From assembly GCF_015291625.1 (NCBI RefSeq), contig NZ_CP030047.1, positions 744,001 to 808,000 on the forward strand: DNA of 64,000 nt, read 5' to 3'. Every line of letters begins with the position of its first letter. Positions within the stretch are counted from its first letter, which is position 1. The notes beneath the pieces were generated by a model. It saw nothing but the letters and a program-made list of their open reading frames with translations, had not been told where the DNA came from and did not search any database. Shown piece by piece: positions 40,519 through 49,840 of this stretch. The stretch is from Bradyrhizobium sp. CCBAU 53421 (lineage in GTDB: Bacteria; Pseudomonadota; Alphaproteobacteria; Rhizobiales; Xanthobacteraceae). Position numbers and translations under genes: made by a program.

Positions 40519-41568
40519 TTACCCGATATCGAGCCGATAGACATCCTTTGCCGTCTTCAGGAACAACGCCGTCTTCTCGGCTTCGCTATATTGTGATGCA
40601 AGCCGTTTAAAGGTGTTGAAGATGACCTGGTAACTGCACTGCCCCTTATCAGGTGGGAAGTTGCTTTCGAACATGCAACGGTTCGGGCCGAACGCCTCGA
40701 TGCAGGTCTCCACATAGGGCTGCCAGGCGGCGGCGAGTTCCTCCGACGAGGGCGGCCTGGGGTGGAGGTGGAAGTCGTAGCCGAGCAGGCACATCGCCAG
40801 CCCGCCGAGCTTGACCACGACGTTCGGGCATTTGGCGATCTCCTGGATTGACGCCTTCCAGACCGGAAAGGTCTCCTCGCGCTTGCCGGCGAAGCGGCCG
40901 GTGCCGACCGGACCGCCGCAATGGTCGAGCACGATCCTTGTGTCGGGAAAGGCGCGGGCGAGGTCGGTCAGTTCGCCGAGCTGGGGGTGGAACAGCCAGG
41001 CGTCGAAGCTGAGGCCGAGCGGCGCCAGGCAGGCAAACCCCCTCCGAAAGGTGGAATCCAGCAAGATGCCCTTCGGACGGTTCGCGTACATGTGGGCGAC
41101 GTTGGGGTCCTCGTCCCAGGCCGAGGAGTGGCGGATGCCGCGGAACCGGCCGTTGCCGGCTGATATCTCCGCCTCCAGCACCGCCTTGGCCTGGTCGCCG
41201 ATCAGAAGGTTAACGTGACTGACGATGCCGGCGCAGATTTTGGCCTTGCCGTAGCCGCCGCTCGCCGCCATCGCCGCGACGCCGTTGGCGAACTCGACTT
41301 CGCCGACCGGGCGGAACGCCTCCGGCCCGTCGGCGCGATACATCGACCGGCAGTCGACATAGACGGTCGCAACGATGTTGTGGCCCGAGGCGGTGTCGTC
41401 GCGCATCTCCTCGATCAGATAGCGCAAGCCGCCGCGGTCCCAGAGATGGTGGTGCGGATCGACGATCGGGCGGGCCGGGTCAATGATCTCCTCGGTATAT
41501 TGGGCGAGCCAGTCTTCGCGCGGATTGGCATAGAGCCCGCTGGCGGAGGCGGGCAGGGTGCTGGCCAT
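40519..41568 (-). CDS. Amidohydrolase-2 family TIM-barrel hydrolase
   Basis: 349 residues. DPHHHLWDRGG (about 37-47) carries the HxH metal motif, IVSHVNLLIGD follows, then IVLDHCGGPVGTG (about 216-228) and MFESNFPPDK (about 298-307), with the catalytic aspartate-type position replaced by the local ESNFPPD pattern seen in lactonase-like members. The family includes lactonases and decarboxylases of aromatic breakdown. A lactone or cyclic ester is a reasonable but unproven substrate. It is followed closely by the GNAT gene on the same strand and preceded 42 bases upstream by a metallo-beta-lactamase-fold gene. Confidence 0.86.
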   Translation of the reverse strand: MASTLPASASGLYANPREDWLAQYTEEIIDPARPIVDPHHHLWDRGGLRYLIEEMRDDTASGHNIVATVYVDCRSMYRADGPEAFRPVGEVEFANGVAAMAASGGYGKAKICAGIVSHVNLLIGDQAKAVLEAEISAGNGRFRGIRHSSAWDEDPNVAHMYANRPKGILLDSTFRRGFACLAPLGLSFDAWLFHPQLGELTDLARAFPDTRIVLDHCGGPVGTGRFAGKREETFPVWKASIQEIAKCPNVVVKLGGLAMCLLGYDFHLHPRPPSSEELAAAWQPYVETCIEAFGPNRCMFESNFPPDKGQCSYQVIFNTFKRLASQYSEAEKTALFLKTAKDVYRLDIG

Positions 41569-41610
41569 CGATTTTCACTCCCGTTTGGTTTGCTTCTTCT
41601 TGGACAGACA

Positions 41611-42426
41611 TTACACGCCGTCGAGGATGATCACGGTCGGCGTCGCCGGCAGCGTGTCGCGCGAAATCCGCAAGGTGCGCTCGCCGCCGCGGCGGTCGAT
41701 CTCGAACTGCTGGCCGATCAGGCGCATGAACTCGTCGAGCGGGGTGGCGAAGCGGTGCATCGGCAGCACGACGGCCGCGCGCAGCCGCTTGGTGATCTCG
41801 GAGATGCCGTCGAGCGACATCGTATAGGTGCCGTCGATCGGCACCATCACGATGTCGAGCCTTCCAATCGCCGCGAAATGGCTGTCGTCGAGCTTGACGT
41901 GGAGGTGGCCGAGATGCCCGATGCAGAGGCCGGCGACCTCGAAGATGAAGATCGAGTTGCCGTCCTTGATCATCTCGCCGCCGGAATCTTCGCCCCAGTA
42001 GCGGCGGATGTCGGTCGTGACGTTGCGGATATAGACGTCGCCGATCCGCATCCCGTAGTGCGCGGCTTGGCCGTTCTCGCCCCACCCGTGCAGCACATGG
42101 GGAATTTTCGGGTCTGGAAACAGCGTGTAATGCGTCGCGTGCGCCCGGTTCATGGTCGCGACGTCGGGCAGCCGCCCGGTCTGATAGACGCCGTTGTAGT
42201 CGGTTGCGATCCTAATGCCGCCGGGCGTGTCGATGTAATAGGTGGAATGCCCGGCATAGGTGATCGCGACCTCGTCGGCTTTCGCCGCGACGCGCCGGTA
42301 GCTCACCGGGATGGCACGCGGTGGCGCACTGGCCATCGCGAGGCACTCGCTGCGCTGGGCGGCCTGCGCCAAGGCGTGGCTGGTCAATGTTCCCAGCAGG
42401 ACGAGCGCGGCAAGCAATCTCAGCAT
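41611..42426 (-). CDS. Exported metallo-beta-lactamase-fold hydrolase
   Basis: The ATG at 42426 gives a 271-residue precursor with signal peptide MLRLLAALVLLGTLTSHALAQ; an upstream ATG at 42450 would add eight polar residues. The fold resembles UlaG-like L-ascorbate-6-phosphate lactonases: ITYAGHSTYYIDTPGG (about 58-73), NRAHATHYT, HLGHLH, VPIDGTYTMS and VLPMHRF mark the metal-ligand strands. It should act in the periplasm on a lactone, phosphate ester or similar bond. It is probably co-transcribed with the amidohydrolase gene 42 bases away. Confidence 0.84.
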   Translation of the reverse strand: MLRLLAALVLLGTLTSHALAQAAQRSECLAMASAPPRAIPVSYRRVAAKADEVAITYAGHSTYYIDTPGGIRIATDYNGVYQTGRLPDVATMNRAHATHYTLFPDPKIPHVLHGWGENGQAAHYGMRIGDVYIRNVTTDIRRYWGEDSGGEMIKDGNSIFIFEVAGLCIGHLGHLHVKLDDSHFAAIGRLDIVMVPIDGTYTMSLDGISEITKRLRAAVVLPMHRFATPLDEFMRLIGQQFEIDRRGGERTLRISRDTLPATPTVIILDGV

Positions 42427-42600
42427 GAGCTGTTCCGTCTGCGGCGACATCCGCCGACGTCAGACTATCTCGCAATTGGCGTTCCGTCATGATGAGGCCG
42501 GCGCATCGCTCCATGGCGTTGGCTGCAACACGATCCGGGCGATTATTCGGTTGGCAGGCGCTATCATGCCGCGCAGATCACGGCGATCAGGGAGTTCTGC

Positions 42601-43539
42601 GTGACCGACAATAGCTCCGCCCCGCGCGCATCATCCACCAAGCGGCTCGAGCCGTTGCGCCATGTCGACGCAGGCGTGCTCACCATCGCCTATTACGAGG
42701 TCGGCCCGGCCGACGGTCCAGCCGTGATGCTGATGCACGGCTTTCCCTACGACATCCATTCCTATGTCGACGTCGCCCCGCTGCTGGCGGCGCACGGCTG
42801 CCGGGTCATCGTGCCCTATCTGCGCGGCTACGGACCAACGCTGTTCCGCGACAAGGCGACGCCGCGCTCGGGCGAGCAGGCGGCGGTCGGGGCCGACCTG
42901 ATGGCGCTGATGGATGCGCTTGGCATCAAGCGCGCGGTGTTCGCCGGCTATGACTGGGGTGGCCGCGCCGCGTCGATCGGCGCGGCGCTGTGGCCGGACC
43001 GATGCATCGGGCTGGTCTGCACCAATGGCTACATGATCCAGGACATCGCGCATGCGATGGTGCCGGCGCGCCCGGAGCGCGAGGTGCCGCTGTGGTATCA
43101 GTACTACTTCCAGCTCGAGCGCGGACGGGCGGGACTTGCCGCCAACCGAGGCGGGATTGCCAGGATATTGTGGTCGCAATGGTCGCCGAGCTGGGCGTTC
43201 GACAATGCCTGCTTCGAGCGCACCGCGGTCGCATTCGACAACCCTGACTATGTCGACGTGGTGATCCACAGCTACCGGCATCGCTACGGCGTCGTCGCTG
43301 GAGATCCGCAATATGCGGATTTGCAGCGGCGGCTGGACACGCTGCCGGTGATCACGGTCCCCACCATCACGCTCGATGGCGGCGATGACGGGGTTACGGC
43401 TGCCGGCGACGGCAGCGCCAGCGCGGCCAAATACACGGCCCGCCGGGCCTATCGCGTGGTCCCGGGCGCCGGCCACAATCTGCCGCAGGAAGCGCCGGAG
43501 GCGTTTGCCGCGGCGGTGATGGAGCTGGTGAAGGGCTAA
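42601..43539 (+). CDS. Alpha/beta hydrolase, epoxide hydrolase/dehalogenase-like
   Basis: 312 residues from a GTG at 42601. The oxyanion-hole motif HGFPYD is at about 45-50. The nucleophile elbow is GYDWGGR (about 118-124) with aspartate, not serine, as nucleophile, which is the hallmark of epoxide hydrolases and haloalkane/haloacetate dehalogenases. The catalytic histidine is in GAGHNLPQEAP near the C-terminus. A helical cap lies between (about 150-230). It probably opens an epoxide or displaces a halide. It is divergent from the metallo-hydrolase gene and convergent with the ABC exporter. Confidence 0.86.
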   Translation: MTDNSSAPRASSTKRLEPLRHVDAGVLTIAYYEVGPADGPAVMLMHGFPYDIHSYVDVAPLLAAHGCRVIVPYLRGYGPTLFRDKATPRSGEQAAVGADLMALMDALGIKRAVFAGYDWGGRAASIGAALWPDRCIGLVCTNGYMIQDIAHAMVPARPEREVPLWYQYYFQLERGRAGLAANRGGIARILWSQWSPSWAFDNACFERTAVAFDNPDYVDVVIHSYRHRYGVVAGDPQYADLQRRLDTLPVITVPTITLDGGDDGVTAAGDGSASAAKYTARRAYRVVPGAGHNLPQEAPEAFAAAVMELVKG

Positions 43540-43542
43540 ATC

Positions 43543-45063
43543 TTACGCGCGCCGCGGGCTGATCTTCCAGGCGGTGGCGAGCGTCAGCAGCGTCAGAATG
43601 CCGCTGACGAGCGCAGCCGCCGGGATCGTCAGGGCCAACGCAGCGGTTGCGGCCCAGCCGATCGAGGAGAAGGCTTCCGCGAAGGTGGCGATGCGGGAGG
43701 AGGTCTGGCGCCGGCGGAACTGGCTGCGCTTGGCCTGCGCGCGGAACCAGAGCTGGACCGCGGCGGCGGATGCGGTCGCGATCACGATCGCGATCGCGGT
43801 GACCGCGGCCTGCCCCGGCGAGGCGAACGCCAGCGCGGCCACCAGCGGCGCGAAAACCGTGGCGATCGCGATCAGGACGACCTCGACCTTGGCGCGGGTC
43901 ACCCGCGCCGGCGGCAACGGCGCGGTTGCCACCAGATCGGGCGCGTCCTCGCCCGAAATGGTCAGCCAGGCGAGGCCACCGGCGAGTTGGCCTGCCGCCA
44001 TCACGATCACGGGCGTGATCAGCACGATCGCGGTCGACGTGCCGGAGAAGCTGCGCCACAACATCAGCGCCGGCGGCAGCAGATAGAGCATCTGCATCAG
44101 AGTCTGCGACAGCAGCCACGGATCGCGGCGCAGCAGCAGGAATTCCTTGCGCCGCAGCGCCTGCTGCCGCGAGCCGGTCCGGAACGCGCGGGCGCGTCCT
44201 TGCGTGACCGCAGCCGGATTGGCGGCAACGCGCGCGACGGTGTCGGCAAACCGCGGCGCGAACACCGCCATCACGACGCCGAGCAGCACGAGCGCGGCGG
44301 CGAGCAATAGCATCATGATTTCGAAATCGCCGAGCGATGCCCGGGCCGGCCACCAGAGCAGGTTGCTGGGGGCCGGGGCAATGCGTGCCGCGGTATCGGA
44401 AGTCAGAAAGGCAAAGCGCGACAGCGTGCCGTAGGACAGCACCGCGACGATTTGCAGCGCGATGACGAAGCCGGCGCCGATGACGGCGGAGACGATCTGC
44501 GCCACCAGCCGCGTCCGGCTCGGCCCGATCAGGTGAAACAGCAATGCGGTGACGGCGATCGCCGCGGCGGCCGCCGACACCCCGATCGCGAGCACGACGC
44601 CGAAGCCGGCAAGCCAGCGTGCGCCGCCGAGGTACACCAGCACGTCGATGAACGGCGTCGACAGCAACAGCGCCATGCTGCTCACGGTCAGCGCGATCGC
44701 AGCGATCCGGATCGAGAAGATGTTGGTGAGTTTTGCCGGCGACGACATGATCAGATCGAGATCTGCGCGGGCGTAGAACACCCGCGTCACCGACTCGATC
44801 GCCTGCGACAGCATCAGCGCCCAAGCCAGGAAGATCGTTGCGGTCAGCACGATCAGTGAGGACGGATCGAGCGGAAACCGCAGGTCGACATAGCGGGCGA
44901 CCACGGCATAGGCCGGCAGATGCAGGATCGCCGCGAACACCAGCAGGCCGATCACGGCGCGATTGCGCCGGCGCCGGCCGCCGGTCATCATCGCCAGCCA
45001 TTCGCGCCAGGCCAGACGGAATTCGTGGCGCACGAACCAGGTGAGATGGGCGGTCGAGCTCAC
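43543..45063 (-). CDS. ABC-2 type exporter permease
   Basis: 506 residues with about ten to twelve hydrophobic segments, grouped around residues 35-60, 120-240, 265-285 and 330-505. The cytoplasmic stretch TGSRQQALRRKEFLLLRRDPWLLSQTLMQ-type sequence (about 295-325) before the second membrane block is typical of large ABC exporter permeases. It forms the channel for the ATPase whose gene overlaps it by four bases. Substrate unknown. Confidence 0.83.
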   Translation of the reverse strand: MSSTAHLTWFVRHEFRLAWREWLAMMTGGRRRRNRAVIGLLVFAAILHLPAYAVVARYVDLRFPLDPSSLIVLTATIFLAWALMLSQAIESVTRVFYARADLDLIMSSPAKLTNIFSIRIAAIALTVSSMALLLSTPFIDVLVYLGGARWLAGFGVVLAIGVSAAAAAIAVTALLFHLIGPSRTRLVAQIVSAVIGAGFVIALQIVAVLSYGTLSRFAFLTSDTAARIAPAPSNLLWWPARASLGDFEIMMLLLAAALVLLGVVMAVFAPRFADTVARVAANPAAVTQGRARAFRTGSRQQALRRKEFLLLRRDPWLLSQTLMQMLYLLPPALMLWRSFSGTSTAIVLITPVIVMAAGQLAGGLAWLTISGEDAPDLVATAPLPPARVTRAKVEVVLIAIATVFAPLVAALAFASPGQAAVTAIAIVIATASAAAVQLWFRAQAKRSQFRRRQTSSRIATFAEAFSSIGWAATAALALTIPAAALVSGILTLLTLATAWKISPRRA

Positions 45064-45812
45064 GCGGCCGCCGCTTCGGTATCGACCAGCGCGATGAACA
45101 TGTCTTCGAGCGTGGTGTCGTTGCTGCCGTTCCGCGCGCGCAGCTCGGCGAGTGTGCCTTCGGCGATGAGCCTGCCGGCCGCGATCACGCCGATGCGGTC
45201 GGCCATGCGCTCGGCGACCTCGAGAATGTGGGTAGTCATGATCACGGTGCAGCCGGCGCGGACGCGCTCCTGCAGCAGTCCCTTGACGTGACGCGCCGAC
45301 AGCGCGTCGAGGCCGGTCAGCGGTTCGTCGAGAATGATCAGGCGGGGATCATGCACCAGCGCGCCGGCGAGCGCCACCTTCTGGCGCATGCCCTTGGAGA
45401 AGCCCTCGCAGCGCTCGTTGAGATGCGGCTCGAGCCCGAGCGACACCAGCAGATTGCGTGCCGACTGCTCCGACGTGCGGGGATCGATGCCCCACAGGCC
45501 GGCGACGAATTCGAGATACTCCAGCGGCGTCAGCTTGTCGTAGATCATCGGCTCGTCGGACACCCAGGCCATGATCTGCTTGGCTGAGACCGGATCGGCC
45601 AGCGCGTCGATCCCGAGGATCGACACCGAGCCAGCGTCGGGCCGCAGCAGCCCCGCCACCATGCGCAGCGTGGTGGTCTTGCCGGCGCCGTTCGGCCCGA
45701 GCAGCGCATAGAACTCGCCGACACGGACGGTGAGATCGAGCGCGTCCACCGCCGGGCGGTCAAAACGCTTGGTTAACCCTCGCACGGCGAGTGCGGACAG
45801 TTCCGAAGTCAT
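45060..45812 (-). CDS. ABC exporter ATP-binding protein
   Basis: The ATG at 45812 starts a 250-residue ATPase; the frame extends upstream but without conserved sequence. Walker A is GPNGAGKTT (about 40-48), the signature is GFSKGMRQKVALAGALVHDP (about 136-155), Walker B is LIILDEPLTGLD, and the switch histidine is in TTHILE. The SKGMRQ form and ABC-2 partner mark it as an exporter, CcmA-like type. It is translationally coupled to the permease gene. Confidence 0.9.
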   Translation of the reverse strand: MTSELSALAVRGLTKRFDRPAVDALDLTVRVGEFYALLGPNGAGKTTTLRMVAGLLRPDAGSVSILGIDALADPVSAKQIMAWVSDEPMIYDKLTPLEYLEFVAGLWGIDPRTSEQSARNLLVSLGLEPHLNERCEGFSKGMRQKVALAGALVHDPRLIILDEPLTGLDALSARHVKGLLQERVRAGCTVIMTTHILEVAERMADRIGVIAAGRLIAEGTLAELRARNGSNDTTLEDMFIALVDTEAAAA

Positions 45813-46106
45813 GGTATTTGGCGATCCGGGAGTTCGCTCGTCGGTTGCGTGACCTTGGACAAAAACCGTTTCGGTGCAGTGAATCACACGGGGACAATCG
45901 AACGCGATATCCGTATTAGTCCGTGCTGCGGCAAATCTCCGCAAATGTGATGATACAGCCGGATCAGCGGTTTGTTGACAGGGATCAGGCGTTTTGGCTC
46001 AATCCCGGTCGGACATAGGCGGCTTTCAGCGCTTCCGACACAAGGGCGTGAAGGCGGGATGCAACGAGCGATCGGATAAGAATCGCCGGGCATCGGGGAG
46101 GGAACG

Positions 46107-46982
46107 ATGCTGGACTTCGTTCAGCAGCTCGTCAGCGGCATCGCGCTCGGCTGCGTTTACGGCCTGATCGCGCTCGGCTTCGTGCTGGTCTACAAGGCAA
46201 CCGAGGTCGTCAATTTCGCGCAAGGCGATTTGATGATGCTGGGCGGCTTTTTCGCCTTCACCTTCATCGGCATGCTCGGGCTGAACTATTGGGTCGGCTT
46301 CGCCGGCGCGGTGATCTGCATGGCGCTGTTCGGCATGCTGGCCGAGCGGGTCGTGGTACGGCCGATCCTCGGCTATCCGCAGTTCTCTATCATCATGGCG
46401 ACGATCGGGCTCGGCTATTTCTTGCGCTCGGTCGCCGGCATGATCTGGGGCACCGACGACTTCAAGATCGAAACGCCGTTCAGCCAGGGCGTCTTGAGGA
46501 TCGGCAGCCTGGTGCTCGCCTATGACAAATTGTCGGTGATCGCGGCGACCGTCATCCTGTGCGCGCTGCTCTATCTGTTCTTCAACCGCACCACGCTCGG
46601 CACTGCGATGCGCGCCAGCTCCGAGAACATGCTGGCTGCCTATTACATGGGCATCCCGGTCAAGCGCGTGGTCTCGATCGTCTGGGCGATCTCGGCGGCG
46701 GTGGCGACCTGCGCCGGCGTGCTGCTGGCGCCGATCACCTTCATCCACTCCAATGTCGGCCTGGTGCTGGGGCTGAAGGCGTTTCCGGCCGCCGTGCTCG
46801 GCGGCTTCGGCTCGATCCCCGGTGCGGTGGTCGGCGGCGTCCTGATCGGTGTGATCGAGAGCATGGCCGGCTTCTATCTGCCGCAGGGATGGAAGGACGT
46901 CGCGCCCTACATCGTGCTGCTCGCGGTGCTGCTGCTCAAGCCCGAAGGCCTGTTCGGTCTTCACGTCCGTAAGAAAGTCTGA
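46107..46982 (+). CDS. Branched-chain amino acid-type ABC permease (LivH-like)
   Basis: 291 residues, about eight membrane segments. It starts after GGGAGGGAACG with LDFVQQLVSGIALGCVYGLIALGFVLVYKATEVVNFAQGD-type sequence (residues 2-41), the classical LivH opening, and has TLGTAMRASSENMLAAYYMGI (about 155-175) at the ATPase contact. It is the first gene of a six-gene operon for uptake of a branched-chain amino acid-like or aromatic/acyl substrate. Confidence 0.93.
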   Translation: MLDFVQQLVSGIALGCVYGLIALGFVLVYKATEVVNFAQGDLMMLGGFFAFTFIGMLGLNYWVGFAGAVICMALFGMLAERVVVRPILGYPQFSIIMATIGLGYFLRSVAGMIWGTDDFKIETPFSQGVLRIGSLVLAYDKLSVIAATVILCALLYLFFNRTTLGTAMRASSENMLAAYYMGIPVKRVVSIVWAISAAVATCAGVLLAPITFIHSNVGLVLGLKAFPAAVLGGFGSIPGAVVGGVLIGVIESMAGFYLPQGWKDVAPYIVLLAVLLLKPEGLFGLHVRKKV

Positions 46983-46991
46983 GGAGCCAGC

Positions 46992-48143
46992 ATGCGGTTT
47001 CTCTTCAAGACCGACTACGAAGACGACATCAGGCTGTTTCCGCATTCCGGCTACGTCTACTGCTACGGCCTGTTGCTGGCGGTGCTGCTGATCGCGCCCT
47101 ACGTGCTCTCAAGTTATCTGATGAGCCAGCTGGTCTTCGTCTGCATCTATGCGACGGTCGGCGTCGGGCTCATGATCCTGACCGGCTTCACCGGACAGGC
47201 TTCGCTCGGCCATGCCGCGTTTCTGGCGATCGGCGCCTATACCGCGGCCTATCTGCAGCAGTTCAACGTACCGTTTCCGGTCTATTTCCTCGCGGCGGGC
47301 CTGTTGACCGGCGTGGTCGGCGCGCTGGTCGGTTTTCCGGCGCTGCGGCTGCAGGGCATCTATCTCGTGATCGCGACGATCTCGTTCGCCTTCATCGTCG
47401 AGGAAATCATGGCGCGCTGGGAAAGCGTGACCCACGGCAATGAGGGCATGCGGATCAAGACCATGCAGCTGCTCGGCATCACGGTGTCGCGCGACGGCCC
47501 GACCTTCTATTATCTCTGCCTTGCGGTGCTGGTGCTGACCATCGTCGGCACGCTCAATCTGCTGCGCTCGCCGACCGGGCGTGCCTTTGTCGCGATCCGC
47601 GACAGCGAGACCGCGGCGCGCAGCATGGGGATCAACGTCGCGCTGTACAAAGTGAAGTCGTTCGCGATCTCCGCGGCGATCACCGGCTTCGCCGGCGTGC
47701 TGTTCGCCCACAAGCTCTCCTTCATATCGCCCGAGATGTTCACGCTGCAGCTTTCGATCGAGTTCATCATCGTGATCCTGATCGGCGGCACCTTCAGCCT
47801 GCATGGCGCCGTGCTGGGTGCGATCTTCCTGGTCATGATCGATCCATTCCTGACCTATCTGAAGGACGACATGCCCGGCGTGATCGGCGGCGTCGCGGCA
47901 ACGCTCGGCGCCGGCAGCGAGCGCGCAGGCCACATCCAGGATGCGGTTGCAGCGTTTGCCTCCGCGAACGGGCTGAAGGGCGCGATCTACGGCGTCATCA
48001 TCGTGGTGTTCGTGCTGTTTGAGCCCCTGGGACTCTATGGCCGCTGGCTCAAGATCAAGCTCTTCTTCCAGCTGTTCCCGCTCTACAAGCGCGCGACCTT
48101 CAAGCGGCAGAAGATCTACGTGAAATCGGAGCGGAACCGATGA
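46992..48143 (+). CDS. Branched-chain amino acid-type ABC permease (LivM-like)
   Basis: 383 residues, about ten membrane segments. Signature regions are LTGFTGQASLGHAAFLAIGAYTAA (about 56-79) and LRSPTGRAFVAIRDSETAARSMGI (about 191-214), the latter being the ATPase coupling loop. The C-terminal basic tail is longer than usual. It pairs with the LivH-like protein. The stop overlaps the start of the next ATPase gene by four bases. Confidence 0.93.
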   Translation: MRFLFKTDYEDDIRLFPHSGYVYCYGLLLAVLLIAPYVLSSYLMSQLVFVCIYATVGVGLMILTGFTGQASLGHAAFLAIGAYTAAYLQQFNVPFPVYFLAAGLLTGVVGALVGFPALRLQGIYLVIATISFAFIVEEIMARWESVTHGNEGMRIKTMQLLGITVSRDGPTFYYLCLAVLVLTIVGTLNLLRSPTGRAFVAIRDSETAARSMGINVALYKVKSFAISAAITGFAGVLFAHKLSFISPEMFTLQLSIEFIIVILIGGTFSLHGAVLGAIFLVMIDPFLTYLKDDMPGVIGGVAATLGAGSERAGHIQDAVAAFASANGLKGAIYGVIIVVFVLFEPLGLYGRWLKIKLFFQLFPLYKRATFKRQKIYVKSERNR

Positions 48144-48898
48144 GCTATTTCCGCGCAGAGAACCTGTCCCTGCATTTCGGCGGCCTCAAGGCGGTCGATG
48201 CCGTCAGCTTCGCGGTCGAGAGGGGCGAGATCCTCTCGATCATCGGGCCCAATGGCGCCGGGAAGAGCTCGATCTTCAACCTGATCTCGCGGATCTATCC
48301 GCCGACCTCGGGCAAGATCTTCTTCGAGGATCAGGACATCACCCAGCAGCCTGCTTACGACATCGCAAAACTCGGCATCGCGCGCACCTTCCAGAACATC
48401 GAGCTGTTCGAGAATGCGACCGTGCTGAGCAATCTGCTGGTCGGCCGCCATCGCCATTCCACCACCCGGCTCTGGCAGGAGCTGCTGTTCCTGCCGAGTG
48501 TCCGGGCCAGCGAGAAGGCGCATCGCCGCCGGGTCGAGCAGGTGATCGAATTCCTCGATCTCGAACCGTACCGCGACAAGCTGATCTCGGGTCTGCCCTA
48601 CGGCGTGCGCAAGGTGATAGAACTGGCGCGCGCGCTGTGCTCGGAGCCGAAGCTGATCCTGCTCGACGAGCCGTCGTCCGGCCTCAATGTCGAGGAGACC
48701 GACGACATGTCGTTCTGGATCCGCGACATGAAGAGCGAGCTCGGCATCACGGTCTTGATGGTCGAGCACGACATGACGCTGGTCAACCGCGTCTCCGACC
48801 GCGTGATCGCGCTGAACTACGGCCGCGTGCTGGCGATGGGCTCGCCGTCCGAGGTGCAGCACCATCCCGACGTCGTCGCGGCGTATCTCGGCGCATGA
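48140..48898 (+). CDS. Branched-chain amino acid-type ABC ATPase (LivG-like)
   Basis: 252 residues. Walker A is GPNGAGKSS (about 36-44), followed by the LivG-typical GIARTFQNIELFENATVLSNLLVGRH (about 79-104). The signature segment is degenerate (LPYGVRKVIELARAL in place of LSGGQ, usual for LivG), Walker B is LILLDEPSSGLN, and the H-loop is VEHDM. It energises the transporter together with the LivF-like protein encoded ten bases downstream. Confidence 0.93.
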   Translation: MSYFRAENLSLHFGGLKAVDAVSFAVERGEILSIIGPNGAGKSSIFNLISRIYPPTSGKIFFEDQDITQQPAYDIAKLGIARTFQNIELFENATVLSNLLVGRHRHSTTRLWQELLFLPSVRASEKAHRRRVEQVIEFLDLEPYRDKLISGLPYGVRKVIELARALCSEPKLILLDEPSSGLNVEETDDMSFWIRDMKSELGITVLMVEHDMTLVNRVSDRVIALNYGRVLAMGSPSEVQHHPDVVAAYLGA

Positions 48899-48908
48899 GG
48901 ATGATGCC

Positions 48909-49688
48909 ATGAGCGCAGCCGACATCATCCTGAAGCTCTCCAACATCGAAAGCTACTATGGACCGATCATGGCGATCCGCGGCATCAGCCTCGAGGTGCC
49001 GCGCGGCCAGATCGTGACATTGCTCGGCGCCAACGGCGCCGGCAAGACCACTGTTCTCAAGACGATCTCCGGCATCCTCGATCCGCAGAAGGGCTCGATC
49101 GAATTTTTGGGCAAGCCGATCCAGCGCATGGAGGCCGACCGGATCGTCCGGCTCGGCCTCAGCCACGTGCCGGAGGGACGGGAAGTGTTTCCGTTCCTGT
49201 CGGTGCGCGAGAACCTGATGATGGGTGCCTATCTGCGCAAGGACCGCGACGGTGTGGCGCAGGACCTCGAACGCGTCTACAGCTATTTTCCCCGGCTGAA
49301 GGAGCGGCTCGGCCAGCCGGCCGGACAGCTTTCGGGCGGCGAGCAGCAGATGCTCGCGATCGGCCGGGCGCTGATGAACCGGCCGACGCTGCTGCTGCTG
49401 GACGAGCCGTCGCTTGGGCTGTCGCCGATCCTGGTGAAGGAGATCTTCACCATCATCCGCCGCGTCAATCAGGAGCAGGGCATGTCGATCCTGCTGGTCG
49501 AGCAGAATGCCAAGATCGCGCTGGAGACGGCGCATTACGGCTATGTGCTGGAAATCGGCCGCGTCGTCATGAACGACACCTGCGAGCGGCTGCTGAATTC
49601 GCCTGACATCCAGGAGTTCTACCTCGGCGCCAAGGAAGCCGGCGCGCGGGGCGAGCGGCGCTGGAAAAAGAAGAAGACGTGGCGCTGA
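48909..49688 (+). CDS. Branched-chain amino acid-type ABC ATPase (LivF-like)
   Basis: 259 residues. Walker A is GANGAGKTT (about 40-48), then GLSHVPEGREVFPFLSVRENLMMG (about 82-105), a LivF hallmark. The signature is LSGGEQQMLAIGRALM, Walker B is LLLLDEPSLGLSP, and the Q/H region is LLVEQNAKIAL. The tail after residue 245 is basic (GERRWKKKKTWR). It follows the LivG-like gene and precedes an acyl-CoA ligase gene by about 150 bases. Confidence 0.93.
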   Translation: MSAADIILKLSNIESYYGPIMAIRGISLEVPRGQIVTLLGANGAGKTTVLKTISGILDPQKGSIEFLGKPIQRMEADRIVRLGLSHVPEGREVFPFLSVRENLMMGAYLRKDRDGVAQDLERVYSYFPRLKERLGQPAGQLSGGEQQMLAIGRALMNRPTLLLLDEPSLGLSPILVKEIFTIIRRVNQEQGMSILLVEQNAKIALETAHYGYVLEIGRVVMNDTCERLLNSPDIQEFYLGAKEAGARGERRWKKKKTWR

Positions 49689-49840
49689 ATTGGCGCTGAC
49701 GAAGGCCGGCGTCGACGAAAGTAGCGCTGCGGAAGGTTTGGCACTGAGAGCCAGTTGGAGCTAGATTTCAGGCCTGCTTCGCGAACAAGACCGGCAGCAA
49801 AAGCCGGCGCGGGAGGCAAGCGGCAGAGGAGGGAGCGCGC